Positions 42,275 through 51,245 of a DNA stretch of 64,000 nt are shown piece after piece. Under the pieces are notes generated by a model, which did no database searches, was not told the origin of the DNA, and saw nothing but the letters and a program-made list of their open reading frames with translations. The stretch is taken from positions 3,042,501-3,106,500 of the forward strand of contig NZ_CP084541.1 of the NCBI RefSeq assembly GCF_020410765.1. The letters are read 5' to 3'. Every line of letters starts with the position of its first letter. Within the stretch, counting starts at the first letter, position 1. This DNA is from Streptomyces marincola. GTDB lineage: Bacteria > Actinomycetota > Actinomycetes > Streptomycetales > Streptomycetaceae. Both the position numbers and the translations under genes were made by a program.

Positions 42275-44014
42275 TCAGGGCGCGAGCAGTTCATCGAGGA
42301 ACGCGTTGCCGAACACCCCGTGCGGATCGAGACCGCGCAGCAGCCCGGTGCCCTCCGCCCACTCCCCCGCCCCGTAGGACGCGGGCACGACCTCGCCGAT
42401 GACCTCCTGGTCGGCCCACGCCTCGGCGTCCGTGTAGCCCCAGCCCTTGGACCACTCGACGCGGACCAGCGCGTGCCCGCCGTCGTAGGTGTCCAGGCAG
42501 AACCGTTCCAGCTCACGGTAGAACTCGGCCGCCCCCGGCGTGCCCGGCAGCGTGAGCACGTCCACCCACACCGCGCAGTCGAACTCCGGGTGGTCCGGAT
42601 GCGGGCGCACCACGGACAGCAGCGGCGGTCGCGCCCCGGCGACGGCGACATCTGCCGGCTGGTCGAGGCCCCCGACGCGGATCTCCACCTGCCCGTTCAC
42701 GGGGTACCTGCCCGCGTCGGCCCACGCTTCGAGCCGTTCCCGGTAGAACCCGGCGAACTCCGAGATCACCCGCTGCACGTCCGCCCTGCGGGTCAGGATG
42801 GCGTAGCCGTTGGCCGTCTCCCGCAGCGTGGTCGGCCGCAGGTAGAACGTGAGGTGGTGCGAGGCGCCCCACAGATCCGTCGCGAGCGACGTCGTCAGCC
42901 CGGTCGCCGCCACCGTGTACTGCAACGCGCCCAGTTGCGGTGCCAGATACCAGGCGGCCTCGGCGGTCAGCCGCCCCACGAGCCGTGAAACGGGCGTGGG
43001 GACCAGGTCGCTGAACGGGTAGTTGTACGGCCCCAGCACCGGTCGCGCCGTCGCGGGACGCTCAGGGCTGAGGCTCCAGACCTTCAGCCACGGCTTGTCC
43101 GTGAACGCGAACCAGATCGTCTCCACGCGCCCGGCCGCGTCGAGGTAGTCGGCGAACGTCCGCCCGCCCGCCGCCTCGGGGCTGCCCGGCGCGGCGAACA
43201 GCTCGTCCGCCGGCACGTCCACGCGGCTGACGCAGCGCAACGGCGTCTCCTCGCCCGCCTGGAGCACCGCCTCCACGACGAACGCCCGCCCGAGGTGCGT
43301 GGCCAGCGCGTCGCACTCGGGGTCCGTGCCGCGCGTGAACGTCCGCAGCGCGTACCGGCCGTTCGCCTCGTCCCAGACCACGGCGGTCAGTTCGAGCACG
43401 AGGTTGCTGAGGCTGCCGTAGGTGTGGCCGGGGCGAGGGGCCTCCCCGGCGGCGGGAACGCTCGTTCCGTGCGCGTCGATGGCGAGCGTGCCGCCCAGCG
43501 TCAGTTCGCCGGGGGCGGGGGTGTTGGTCACGCCGAGGCCGTGTCCCGCGAGGTAGCCGAGCAGTTCCTCAAGCGTCACGCCGGTCTGCGCCCGGACCGC
43601 GCCCGGCGCCCCGGCGGGCGGCGGCACCAGGGCCATCGCCGTCAGGTGCTTCGTGGTGTCGACCAGCAGCACCGGCGCGTCCGCGTCGGTGCCCGGCGTG
43701 ATCGTCAGCGGCGACCAGGTGTGCGCCTTGCCGCGCGCCCGCAGCCGCCAGCCGGCGGCGTGGGCCCAGTTGGCGAGGTCGGCGACCTGCTGCCCGTCGC
43801 GCGGCGCGCAGGTCCACAGGCCCGGGTGGGCGATCTCGCCCGCCCAGTTCAGGTAGGGAAGGCGGTAGGGGATGAGGCCACCGGGCAGGTCGGGCGCCGG
43901 GGTCGCGGCGACGGCGCGCCCGATCGCGGTGTGGGCCGCGAGCCCGAAGGCCCCGGCCGCGGCGGCCGTGCGCAGGACACCGCGCCGGGAAGGTAACTCA
44001 GGTGTGTTCGCCAT
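42275..44014 (-). CDS. TAT-exported FAD oxidoreductase, cholesterol oxidase type II-like
   Basis: A 579-aa protein with a twin-arginine signal (SRRGVLRTAAAAGAFG, cleavage about residue 36). The VAO-type FAD-binding domain (about 60-270) includes GKAHTWSPL and LTLGGTLAIDAHGTSV, and a large C-terminal region resembles the cholesterol-oxidase substrate-binding domain (WFAFTDKPWLKVWSL, FWEGASHHLTF-like DLWGASHHLTFYL). Bicovalent/monocovalent type II cholesterol oxidases oxidise and isomerise 3-beta-hydroxysterols outside the cell. A different sterol or alcohol substrate is possible. ATG 44014 gives a proper TAT n-region. It is divergent from the XRE-TPR regulator, 120 bp away. Confidence 0.82.
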   Translation of the reverse strand: MANTPELPSRRGVLRTAAAAGAFGLAAHTAIGRAVAATPAPDLPGGLIPYRLPYLNWAGEIAHPGLWTCAPRDGQQVADLANWAHAAGWRLRARGKAHTWSPLTITPGTDADAPVLLVDTTKHLTAMALVPPPAGAPGAVRAQTGVTLEELLGYLAGHGLGVTNTPAPGELTLGGTLAIDAHGTSVPAAGEAPRPGHTYGSLSNLVLELTAVVWDEANGRYALRTFTRGTDPECDALATHLGRAFVVEAVLQAGEETPLRCVSRVDVPADELFAAPGSPEAAGGRTFADYLDAAGRVETIWFAFTDKPWLKVWSLSPERPATARPVLGPYNYPFSDLVPTPVSRLVGRLTAEAAWYLAPQLGALQYTVAATGLTTSLATDLWGASHHLTFYLRPTTLRETANGYAILTRRADVQRVISEFAGFYRERLEAWADAGRYPVNGQVEIRVGGLDQPADVAVAGARPPLLSVVRPHPDHPEFDCAVWVDVLTLPGTPGAAEFYRELERFCLDTYDGGHALVRVEWSKGWGYTDAEAWADQEVIGEVVPASYGAGEWAEGTGLLRGLDPHGVFGNAFLDELLAP

Positions 44015-44134
44015 ACGGCGGACGGTAGTGAGCCCAGCGCACGTTGAGAAAGACCGCGCGCACGGCCCAGCCGCGCGCCTGCGGACTGTCGCCACCGCGC
44101 CTGCCCGGGCTCGTGCCCGCCTACTCTGGGGAGC

Positions 44135-45337
44135 ATGAGCCTTGGTGCTGATCTCCGTCGGCTGCGCCGCCTCGCGGGACTCACACAGGAGACCTTGGCC
44201 GACCGGGCCGGCGTGTCCGTTGATGTCGTCAAGAAGCTCGAACAAGGCCGGAAGACGTCAGCCCGGCTGCCAACCCTGCACGCTCTTGCCGCCGGTCTGG
44301 GCGTCGAGCTGACGGCGTTGCTGGGCGAGCCGCCCGCGGTGGCCAGCGGGTCGCTCGTCGACTCCCCCCGGCTTGTGGCGCTGCGCCGGTCCATCGCTCC
44401 ACCGCTGCTCGCGCTCCCGCCGGAACCCAGCACGCCGCACCCCTCGCCGACAGCCGTCAAGCACCGCATCGCGTCGGGCTGGACGCAGTACCACAAGGCG
44501 AACTTCCCCGCCCTGATGTCGGCTCTCCCCGGAATCATCGACGACAGCCGCTTCGCCGCTTCCGTCGGCACCGAGCAGCAGCGGGCGCGCGGAGCGGCGC
44601 TCCTGGCGAAGTCGCTGCAACTGGGCGGGCATGTGGCGATTCGGCTGGGCAAGACGGACCTGGCGCTCTCCGCCCTTGAGCGCGCGATGCACGCGGCGGA
44701 GCAGTCGGCGGATGTGCTGCTGCCCGGAATGATCTCCACCTCCGTGGCGTGGTCCTACCAGCGCCAGGCCCGGCTGGAGGACGCGCTTCACCTGGCCATC
44801 CACGCTGCCGACCGCGTCGAGCAGGGCCGCACGGACACAGCCGAAGGCGTTCGGGTCCGGGGCGGCCTGCTGATGTCCGCCGCCACGTCGTACGCACGGA
44901 GCGGCGACTACGAACGCGCCGACGAGATGATGACGTCCGCCGAGAACGCCGCGAAACGACTCGCGCACCTGCCCCCGCCGGAAGACGGACGGCTGGTGAG
45001 CGTTTTCAGCCGCTCCTCCGTACGCATCGAGCGCGTCCGACTCGCCGTCCAGCACAAACGTCCGCAGGAGGCACTGGACCTGGCACGCGGCATGCGTCTG
45101 AGCAAGGACGTCCCACCGTCCTGGCGCGCGTGGCTCCTGCTCGACATCGCGCGGGCGCATACGGACCTGGGCAACGCGGAGAAGGCCGTGGCGACTCTGG
45201 AACGACTCCACCGCGTCGCACCCGCGTGGCTCGGCCACCACACACTCGCGGTCGCCATAGTCCGAGACCTCTGGTCACTTCCCCAGCGGCCCACCGGACT
45301 TCGCCGCCTGGCGGGACGGCTGGGAGTGGCTGACTAG
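44135..45337 (+). CDS. XRE-family regulator with TPR-like C-terminus
   Basis: A 400-aa protein with an N-terminal helix-turn-helix (LRRLRRLAGLTQETLADRAG, then VSVDVVKKLEQGRKTS) and, from about residue 100 on, TPR-like helical repeats (ALLAKSLQLGGHVAIRLGK, ATSYARSGDYERADEMM). Such large HTH-TPR proteins are common Streptomyces regulators, often near small DUF397-type partners. ATG 44135 has GGGGAG 3-8 nt upstream. It opens a lower-GC accessory stretch that also holds a CRISPR array and a broken DUF397 gene. No ligand is known. Confidence 0.82.
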   Translation: MSLGADLRRLRRLAGLTQETLADRAGVSVDVVKKLEQGRKTSARLPTLHALAAGLGVELTALLGEPPAVASGSLVDSPRLVALRRSIAPPLLALPPEPSTPHPSPTAVKHRIASGWTQYHKANFPALMSALPGIIDDSRFAASVGTEQQRARGAALLAKSLQLGGHVAIRLGKTDLALSALERAMHAAEQSADVLLPGMISTSVAWSYQRQARLEDALHLAIHAADRVEQGRTDTAEGVRVRGGLLMSAATSYARSGDYERADEMMTSAENAAKRLAHLPPPEDGRLVSVFSRSSVRIERVRLAVQHKRPQEALDLARGMRLSKDVPPSWRAWLLLDIARAHTDLGNAEKAVATLERLHRVAPAWLGHHTLAVAIVRDLWSLPQRPTGLRRLAGRLGVAD

Positions 45338-45438
45338 CGCGCGAAACGGGGACGTTCCATCCCTGCAGACGCCGCACCAATCCCGCCACGCTGAGTGCCC
45401 GAAGGCCTCTGTCGGCGCCAGGAATACCGTTCGGCGCA
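45338..45438. other. Gap between XRE-TPR gene and CRISPR array
   Basis: No gene or clear repeat is seen. A stretch around 45385-45420 shares a GCCCGAAGG core with the CRISPR repeat, but its spacing to the next copy (about 19 nt) does not fit the array period. Confidence 0.3.
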
Positions 45439-45984
<546 letters not shown>

Positions 45985-46195
45985 TCACCCCTTGCCGAAG
46001 TCACCTCGCACGACGCCCGCGACGAATGCCTGCCAGCCTTCAGAGCGACTGACAAGCACAGGCCCCGAACGCTGTTTGCTGTCCCGGGTGAGGACTCCGT
46101 CCTCCGCGTCCGCGACCTCAACACACTCACCGTTGCCGCTGCTGTGACTCGACGTGAACCACTGTGCCCTGCCCAGGTGATCAGTTCTGTTTCAT
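45985..46195 (-). pseudogene. DUF397 protein gene with frameshifted start
   Basis: The minus strand encodes a typical DUF397 sequence: AQWFTSSHSSGNGECVEVAD, then GVLTRDSKQRSGPVLVSRSEGW and a stop at 45985 (segments quoted separately). The expected start, ATG at 46195 with AGGAGG just upstream, reads MKQN and then meets TGA; the DUF397 frame begins one base later and has no usable start codon of its own. So a single-base indel, or a sequencing error, separates start and body. DUF397 proteins normally pair with XRE regulators in Streptomyces. Confidence 0.7.
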
Positions 46196-46377
46196 AGCCT
46201 CCTGCCACTTCCGCGATCAACAACTGCTGCTTCCCGGACACCGGCGGACGCCGCTTCGGACCGTCGACTCCGCGCGGCAGTGCGGCGGTGCGGCGGTGCA
46301 GTGCGGCGGGCGTCCGTGAAGCGGCTGGGGGCCTGAAGGACTTCGGCCGTGCCTCGCCCATGGCGTCGGCCAGCAGG

Positions 46378-46647
46378 TCAGGCATCCGGGATGTCTGTCT
46401 TGGCCGCGACGAGCGTCGCCCGGGGGATGATCACCAGCCGCTCGCCGGGGTCGACGCTCACCCCCGTGGGGAGCCGTCCCGCGTAGTCGGGGGTCAGGTC
46501 GGTGCCGATGACGGCGATGTCCCCGTTGTCCAGCTCCCACACGTCGGGGCAGCTGGCGTTGCCCGAGGTCTGGCCCAGCGCGTGCGACGACTTGCCCAGT
46601 CGCCGTGCGAACGACGCCGCCGGATCGGCCTCCCACTTCGTGGTCAT
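46378..46647 (-). CDS. Small conserved actinomycete protein (89 aa)
   Basis: An 89-aa protein starting MTTKWEADPAASFARRLGKS, with DVWELDNGDIAVIGTDLT and a C-terminal LVIIPRATLVAAKTDIPDA. It belongs to a small Streptomyces family often found with XRE/DUF397-type regulatory modules; the biochemical role is unknown. ATG 46647 is supported by GGGGAGGGG 2-10 nt upstream. An overlapping frame starting at 46385 (MPDLLADAMGEARPKSFRPP) runs toward the DUF397 remnant and may once have encoded a coupled partner; it now ends inside the frameshifted region. Confidence 0.72.
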   Translation of the reverse strand: MTTKWEADPAASFARRLGKSSHALGQTSGNASCPDVWELDNGDIAVIGTDLTPDYAGRLPTGVSVDPGERLVIIPRATLVAAKTDIPDA

Positions 46648-46727
46648 GTCCCCTCCCCTTGAGGCCAGTTCGTCCCAGCGCTCCGTGGCGAGACTATCAC
46701 TCAACGCGTTCATCCGGCCATAGTGCG

Positions 46728-48281
46728 TCACGGCCGGTGCGTGGGGCGGGCCAGGGTCGCCAGGGTGCGGAACGCGGCCGAGCGGCCCCGGTCGGGAACC
46801 GTCCACAGGGTCTGGCCGCGCACGCCCCAGCGGGCGAGCAGGGCGTTGGCGGCCAGGAAGCCGGTGGTGGCGGCCCGTTCCATCAGCGCGACCGGCAGCG
46901 TCGTGCGCACCAGGTCGCCCGCGAGCATCACCGCCGGGTGCGGGGTGCGCACGGGGGGCCGGTCGGTCCAGCCGCCGACGGGGAACAGCGGGCAGTCGGC
47001 GTGCCACGCGTGCCGCTCGTCGATCACGCGCGCCTCGCGCAGTTCGGGGTAGACCTCGCGCGCGCGTGCCAGCAGCAGCCGCTGCTCGGCCGCCCGGTCG
47101 GCGCCCGGCGGCCGGGCGTAGGCGTGGAGTTCGAGCACGCAGCCGCCGGTGCGGTGGGCCCACCTGGCGGCCTCGCCCTCGAACGCGTTCAGCACCGTGA
47201 TGTTGTCCAGTGCCCCGTAGCCGCTGGTGCCGAGGAAGCCGGGCCGGTGCCGCGCCACGGGCCGGTCCAGCCAGTAGCGCGACACGAGGAACGGGGGCGC
47301 GGCGCGTAGTTTGTCGATGCGCGCGCGCCACTCGGCGTCGCCGAGCGCGGGTGAACGCGCCACCAGGTCGCGCAGCCCGTCCGTGTCGAGCGCGAGCACG
47401 ACGGCGTCGAAGCGTTCGCGCGCCCCGTCGGCGGTCGTCAGGTGGAGCGCGTCGCCGTCGGCGGGTGCGAGCCGTTCCGCGGCGGTGCCGGGGCGCACCC
47501 GCGCGCCCAGGCGCGCGATGTGGTCGGTCAGTGGTTCCCACAGGGCCTGGGGGAACGGCTCGGCGGGCACGTCGAACAGCAGGCCCTCGGCCGAGCCGAG
47601 GAAGTAGATGTGGAACATCAACGCCATCTCGGCGGCGGACAGTTCGGCCGGGTCGGCGAAGAAGCTGCGCGAGAACACCTCGAACGCCAGGTGCCTGGCC
47701 GCCGTGGGGAAGCGGATGGCGGAGAGGAACGCGTGGGCGCTGGTCCCGTCGAGGCGCCGGTAGACCTCGGGCACCCGGACGTCCAGCAGCGGCAGCGCGG
47801 CGGCGGGCCGCATGCGCAGCAGGTCGCGGGCGCCGAACGAGGGGCTGAGCGCGACGAACCCGAGGGCGTTGAACGGCGGGGTGCGCGGCACGCGCGCGAA
47901 GCTGTCGCGCGCCCCCTCCCGGTGCAGCAGCGGGTAGTCGGGCAGCCCGGTCAGCATCCGCAGGTCCGGGTCGGCGCGCCGCAGCAGTTGCCGCAGGTTG
48001 TAGTACTGACGGAAGAACGCGTGGAAGCCGCGCGTCATCGTGGCGGCCGAGCCGTCCGCGAGCGTCACGCGGTGGCCCGCGAGCCGCCCGCCGAGCGCGT
48101 CGCCGCGTTCGACGAGGGTGACGCGTACGCCGCGTTCCGCGAGCGCCGTGGCCGCGGCGAGTCCCGCGATGCCGCCGCCCACGACGGCGGCGCTGGGCGG
48201 GGTGCCGGTGACGCGGTCGCGGTTCCCCGCCGGGGGCAGCACCCGGGCGCGCCGGTCGCGGCCCGGCCGCCGGCCGGTCAC
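46728..48281 (-). CDS. crtU: Carotene desaturase/methyltransferase (isorenieratene-type)
   Basis: A 517-aa FAD-dependent enzyme with the Rossmann motif VVGGGIAGLAAATALAERG near residue 30 and the family-typical GFHAFFRQYYNLR and VALMERAATTGFLAANALL. This is the CrtU family, which introduces aromatic rings by desaturating and migrating methyl groups on beta-carotene ends to give isorenieratene. The GTG start at 48281 overlaps the CrtT stop (GTGA). Together with CrtT and CrtY it forms the late carotenoid operon. The convergent early operon (crtEIBV) known in Streptomyces is not found downstream here. Confidence 0.85.
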   Translation of the reverse strand: MTGRRPGRDRRARVLPPAGNRDRVTGTPPSAAVVGGGIAGLAAATALAERGVRVTLVERGDALGGRLAGHRVTLADGSAATMTRGFHAFFRQYYNLRQLLRRADPDLRMLTGLPDYPLLHREGARDSFARVPRTPPFNALGFVALSPSFGARDLLRMRPAAALPLLDVRVPEVYRRLDGTSAHAFLSAIRFPTAARHLAFEVFSRSFFADPAELSAAEMALMFHIYFLGSAEGLLFDVPAEPFPQALWEPLTDHIARLGARVRPGTAAERLAPADGDALHLTTADGARERFDAVVLALDTDGLRDLVARSPALGDAEWRARIDKLRAAPPFLVSRYWLDRPVARHRPGFLGTSGYGALDNITVLNAFEGEAARWAHRTGGCVLELHAYARPPGADRAAEQRLLLARAREVYPELREARVIDERHAWHADCPLFPVGGWTDRPPVRTPHPAVMLAGDLVRTTLPVALMERAATTGFLAANALLARWGVRGQTLWTVPDRGRSAAFRTLATLARPTHRP

Positions 48282-49015
48282 GCCGCGGTCCCGACGACGG
48301 TGTGCACGATGCCGCGCTGCCAGCCGGGCATGGGCGCGGCGCGCACGGCGTGGAACCCGGCGCGGCGCACGCGGCCGGTGAACTGCGCGGCGGTGTCGAA
48401 CGCGATGACGCTGTGCCACAGGTGCCGGTACAGCTGCCGGTCGCCGGTCAGCGCGCCCACCGGGCGCACCAGGCCGCCGCACACGGCGGCCCACACCGCG
48501 CGGTGCGACGGCCGGCCGCTGAGCGTGTACTCGTGGACGGCGAGCCGCCCGCCGGGGGCGAGGAGTTGACGCACGTCGCGCAGGAGGCGGTCGGGGTCGG
48601 CGACGTTGCGGAAGAGGTAGGCGGCCAGGACGCCGTCGAACGGCCCGGTGACACCCGCGTCCGCGAGGCGTTCCGCGGGGGCGTGGACGAACGTGACGCC
48701 GGGTGGCCAGCGTTTGGCCGTGGCGCGGGCGAGCATGCCTGCCGAGGCGTCGACGGCCGTGACGCGCGCGCCCGGGTGGGCGGCGAGCAGCGCGGCCGTC
48801 GAGGCGCCGGTGCCGCAGCCGAGGTCGAGCAGCCGGGGCGGGGCGGCGCCGCCGGGGCGCGGGCCGAGGCGGCGGGCCGAGCGCCGCAGGTGCGCGTGGT
48901 AGCCGGGGTTGCAGGCCACGAGCCGGTCGTAGCCCGCGGCGGCCCGGTCGAACGCCGCCGCCAGGTCGCCGTCGCGCAGCAGCGCGGCGGGCGCCCGGTT
49001 GTCGTCAATCGCCAT
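48278..49015 (-). CDS. crtT: Carotenoid-cluster SAM methyltransferase
   Basis: A 245-aa class I methyltransferase with motif I LLDLGCGTGAST, followed by TAVDASAGMLARA and a UbiE/menG-like FDGVLAAYLFRNVADPDR. Its position between CrtY and CrtU matches crtT of the Streptomyces isorenieratene cluster, whose exact reaction is not well defined. ATG 49015 overlaps the end of crtY, and its stop overlaps the crtU start, so all three are translationally coupled. Confidence 0.82.
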   Translation of the reverse strand: MAIDDNRAPAALLRDGDLAAAFDRAAAGYDRLVACNPGYHAHLRRSARRLGPRPGGAAPPRLLDLGCGTGASTAALLAAHPGARVTAVDASAGMLARATAKRWPPGVTFVHAPAERLADAGVTGPFDGVLAAYLFRNVADPDRLLRDVRQLLAPGGRLAVHEYTLSGRPSHRAVWAAVCGGLVRPVGALTGDRQLYRHLWHSVIAFDTAAQFTGRVRRAGFHAVRAAPMPGWQRGIVHTVVGTAA

Positions 49016-50246
49016 CGTTCACGCTCGCCTTCCGTGGGTGTCCGTGGTCGGGGTGCTCGTCGAGGGTGGCGGGCGCGGGGGTGGGCCGCCGGGGGCGCAG
49101 CGGCAGGGTGAGCGCCGTGCGCAGCATCGGGCGCGCCGGGGTGCGCAGCCCGACCGCGATGTCCTCCCACCAGCGGGTGTCGCCGTCGAGGAACCGCAGC
49201 AGCCGTTCGGTCGGCACCTCGTGGAACAGCCGCGCCAGCAGGTCGGCGCCGCACACCCGGCCGGTGTCGAGCGCGGCGAGCAGCACCGCGTCCATGGCGC
49301 GCGAGCGCGTCGAGTGGGGATGCGGCGGCACGGGCGGCAGGCCGGCGCGCAGCGCGGCGGCGACGGCGCGGCTCTGGCGCTGCGCGGCGGCGAACGCGTA
49401 GCCGGTGGCCGGGCGGGCGGCGCCGCCTGCGATGCCGACGCGGAACAGGGCCGTTCCGACGCGGCGCGGGAAGACGCCGTCGGTCATGGGGATGACGCCC
49501 GCCTCGGTCGCGGCGATCGTGGGGTCCGGGAGCGCGAGGTGGTGGCGCGTGTAGTGCCGCAGCGCGCGTTCGTACGCCTCGCGGGGCAGCGGCTCGGGCG
49601 AGAACTCGGTGTACTCGACCAGCGCTTCGTGCGTCCCGAGCGGCAGCATGTAGCAGAACGCGACGCCGCGCGGCGGCTGCGGCACGCGGAAGTCCATCAG
49701 GTCGGCCACGCCGGGCTCGAACGCGGCGTGCGGGGTGCGCACGAACCAGCCGCGGAAGTGCTGGAACAGCGTGGTGCGGGCGGGCGGCAGCCGGCGCGGC
49801 GGCCGGGAGTCGAACGCCCAGCGCGCGCGCAGCAGCACCGGCCGCCCCTCCGGGTCCGTGCCGCGCACCTCGGCGCCGCCGCCCGGGGCGTCGCGCATGT
49901 CCGTGACGGTCGCGATGACCTCGCGGAACGCGGCCCGGCCCGCGAGCCGGTCGCGGACCAGCGTTTCGAGGGCGCCGGAGCGCAGCATCTTGTAGCGCAG
50001 GCGGCGCGGCGCGCGGTCGGCGACGTCGCCGGCGCGGCCGTGCACGCGGAGGCGGTGGAAGGACGTGACGAGGGCGTCGTCGTAGGGGCCGCCGGGCGCC
50101 TCCCACCAGCACCAGGTGCGTTCTGCCGGGCGCAGCGGCCCCGGCGGCGCGGTCACGAGCAGAACCTCGGCCCCGGCCGTTTCGACGAGCCGGTGCGCGA
50201 GGGTGAGTCCGGCCGCTCCGGCCCCGATGACGACGGCATCCACCAC
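49005..50246 (-). CDS. crtY: Lycopene beta-cyclase
   Basis: A 413-aa flavoprotein with an N-terminal dinucleotide motif VDAVVIGAGAAGLTLAHRL, the AERTWCWWE motif of plant-type lycopene cyclases, FDSRPPRR, FQHFRGWFV and the C-terminal GIAGGAARPATGYAFAAAQ. It converts linear lycopene to beta-carotene, the substrate of CrtU. GTG 50246 (or the next codon, also GTG) starts the protein. It is the first gene of the crtYTU operon and is divergent from the IclR regulator, whose start is about 80 bp away. Confidence 0.9.
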   Translation of the reverse strand: MVDAVVIGAGAAGLTLAHRLVETAGAEVLLVTAPPGPLRPAERTWCWWEAPGGPYDDALVTSFHRLRVHGRAGDVADRAPRRLRYKMLRSGALETLVRDRLAGRAAFREVIATVTDMRDAPGGGAEVRGTDPEGRPVLLRARWAFDSRPPRRLPPARTTLFQHFRGWFVRTPHAAFEPGVADLMDFRVPQPPRGVAFCYMLPLGTHEALVEYTEFSPEPLPREAYERALRHYTRHHLALPDPTIAATEAGVIPMTDGVFPRRVGTALFRVGIAGGAARPATGYAFAAAQRQSRAVAAALRAGLPPVPPHPHSTRSRAMDAVLLAALDTGRVCGADLLARLFHEVPTERLLRFLDGDTRWWEDIAVGLRTPARPMLRTALTLPLRPRRPTPAPATLDEHPDHGHPRKASVNDGD

Positions 50247-50327
50247 GTCCCGATGCTCACCCAGGCCGCCGCGTCACCGGCCGCCCGACACGGGGCCGCC
50301 CGGGTGACGCGCGCCTACGATGAGGTC

Positions 50328-51113
50328 ATGACCGAGGGTGAGGAAACGCGTCGGGGCGTGGCCGGATCGGTGCAGTCGGTGGAGCGGGCGGTGAGCGTTC
50401 TCGAAGCGCTGGCGAGGAGCGGCGGGGCCGGGGTCACGGAGATAGCGGACGAGATCGGGGTGCACAAGTCCACGGCGTCGCGGCTGATCGGGGTGCTGGA
50501 GAGCCGGGGCCTGGTGGACCAGGAGAAGGAGCGCGGCAAGTACTACCTGGGGGCGGGCATCCTGCGGCTGGCCGGGGCCGCGGCCATCAGGCTCGACATC
50601 TCGCAGGAGAGCGCACCGGTGTGCCGGCGGCTCGCGGAGGCGACGGGCGAGACGGCGAACGTGGCGGTGCTCGACGGCGACGCCGCCGTCAACATCATGC
50701 AGGCGCGCGGCCCGGCCGAGGTCGCGGCGTACAACTGGCTGGGCCGGCGCACGCCGCTGCACGCCACGGCCAGCGGGAAGGTGCTGCTCGCGGCGATGCC
50801 GACGGCCGTGCGGGAGAGCCTGCTGGCGCGCGAGCAGCAGCGGTTCACCGCGCGCACGGTGACGGCGCCCGCGGCGCTGCGGGCGGCGGCGGACGAGGTG
50901 GCGGCCGAGGGGTTCGCGGTCACGCGCGAGGAGTTGGAGGCCGGCCTGAACGCGGTCGCGGCGCCGGTCCGCAGGTACGACGGAACGGTCATCGGGGCGA
51001 TCGGCGTGTCGGGTCCCGTGTACCGGATGGGCGAGGAACGGCTGTCCGAGCTGGCCGAAAGCTGCACCTCGGCGGCGGGCGAGTTGTCGCGGCGCCTCGG
51101 CTTCGGCAGCTGA
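50328..51113 (+). CDS. IclR-family regulator
   Basis: A 261-aa protein with an N-terminal winged HTH (VERAVSVLEALARSGGAGV, then EIGVHKSTASRLIGVLESRG) and a C-terminal IclR effector domain (HATASGKVLLAAMP; GAIGVSGPVYRMGEERLSEL). IclR proteins commonly control catabolic genes that lie beside them. Here the next three same-strand genes form a methyl-amine/betaine degradation cluster, the likely target. ATG 50328 has GAGG 4-8 nt upstream. Confidence 0.9.
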   Translation: MTEGEETRRGVAGSVQSVERAVSVLEALARSGGAGVTEIADEIGVHKSTASRLIGVLESRGLVDQEKERGKYYLGAGILRLAGAAAIRLDISQESAPVCRRLAEATGETANVAVLDGDAAVNIMQARGPAEVAAYNWLGRRTPLHATASGKVLLAAMPTAVRESLLAREQQRFTARTVTAPAALRAAADEVAAEGFAVTREELEAGLNAVAAPVRRYDGTVIGAIGVSGPVYRMGEERLSELAESCTSAAGELSRRLGFGS

Positions 51114-51245
51114 CACGCGAACGTCCCGGCGCTTTTACGCCCCGGTGATCCGCCGCCCTTGACACCGCGAGTGGCCGTTCTCACCATGTCCCACATGGCG
51201 CAACCCAGCGCGCCATGCGCAACGCGTCGGTGGGAGGAGCGGGCC

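Noticed and set aside
45385..45420. A seventh CRISPR repeat further left
   Set aside because: It shares only the GCCCGAAGG core and lies about 19 nt from the next copy instead of 35-37 nt.
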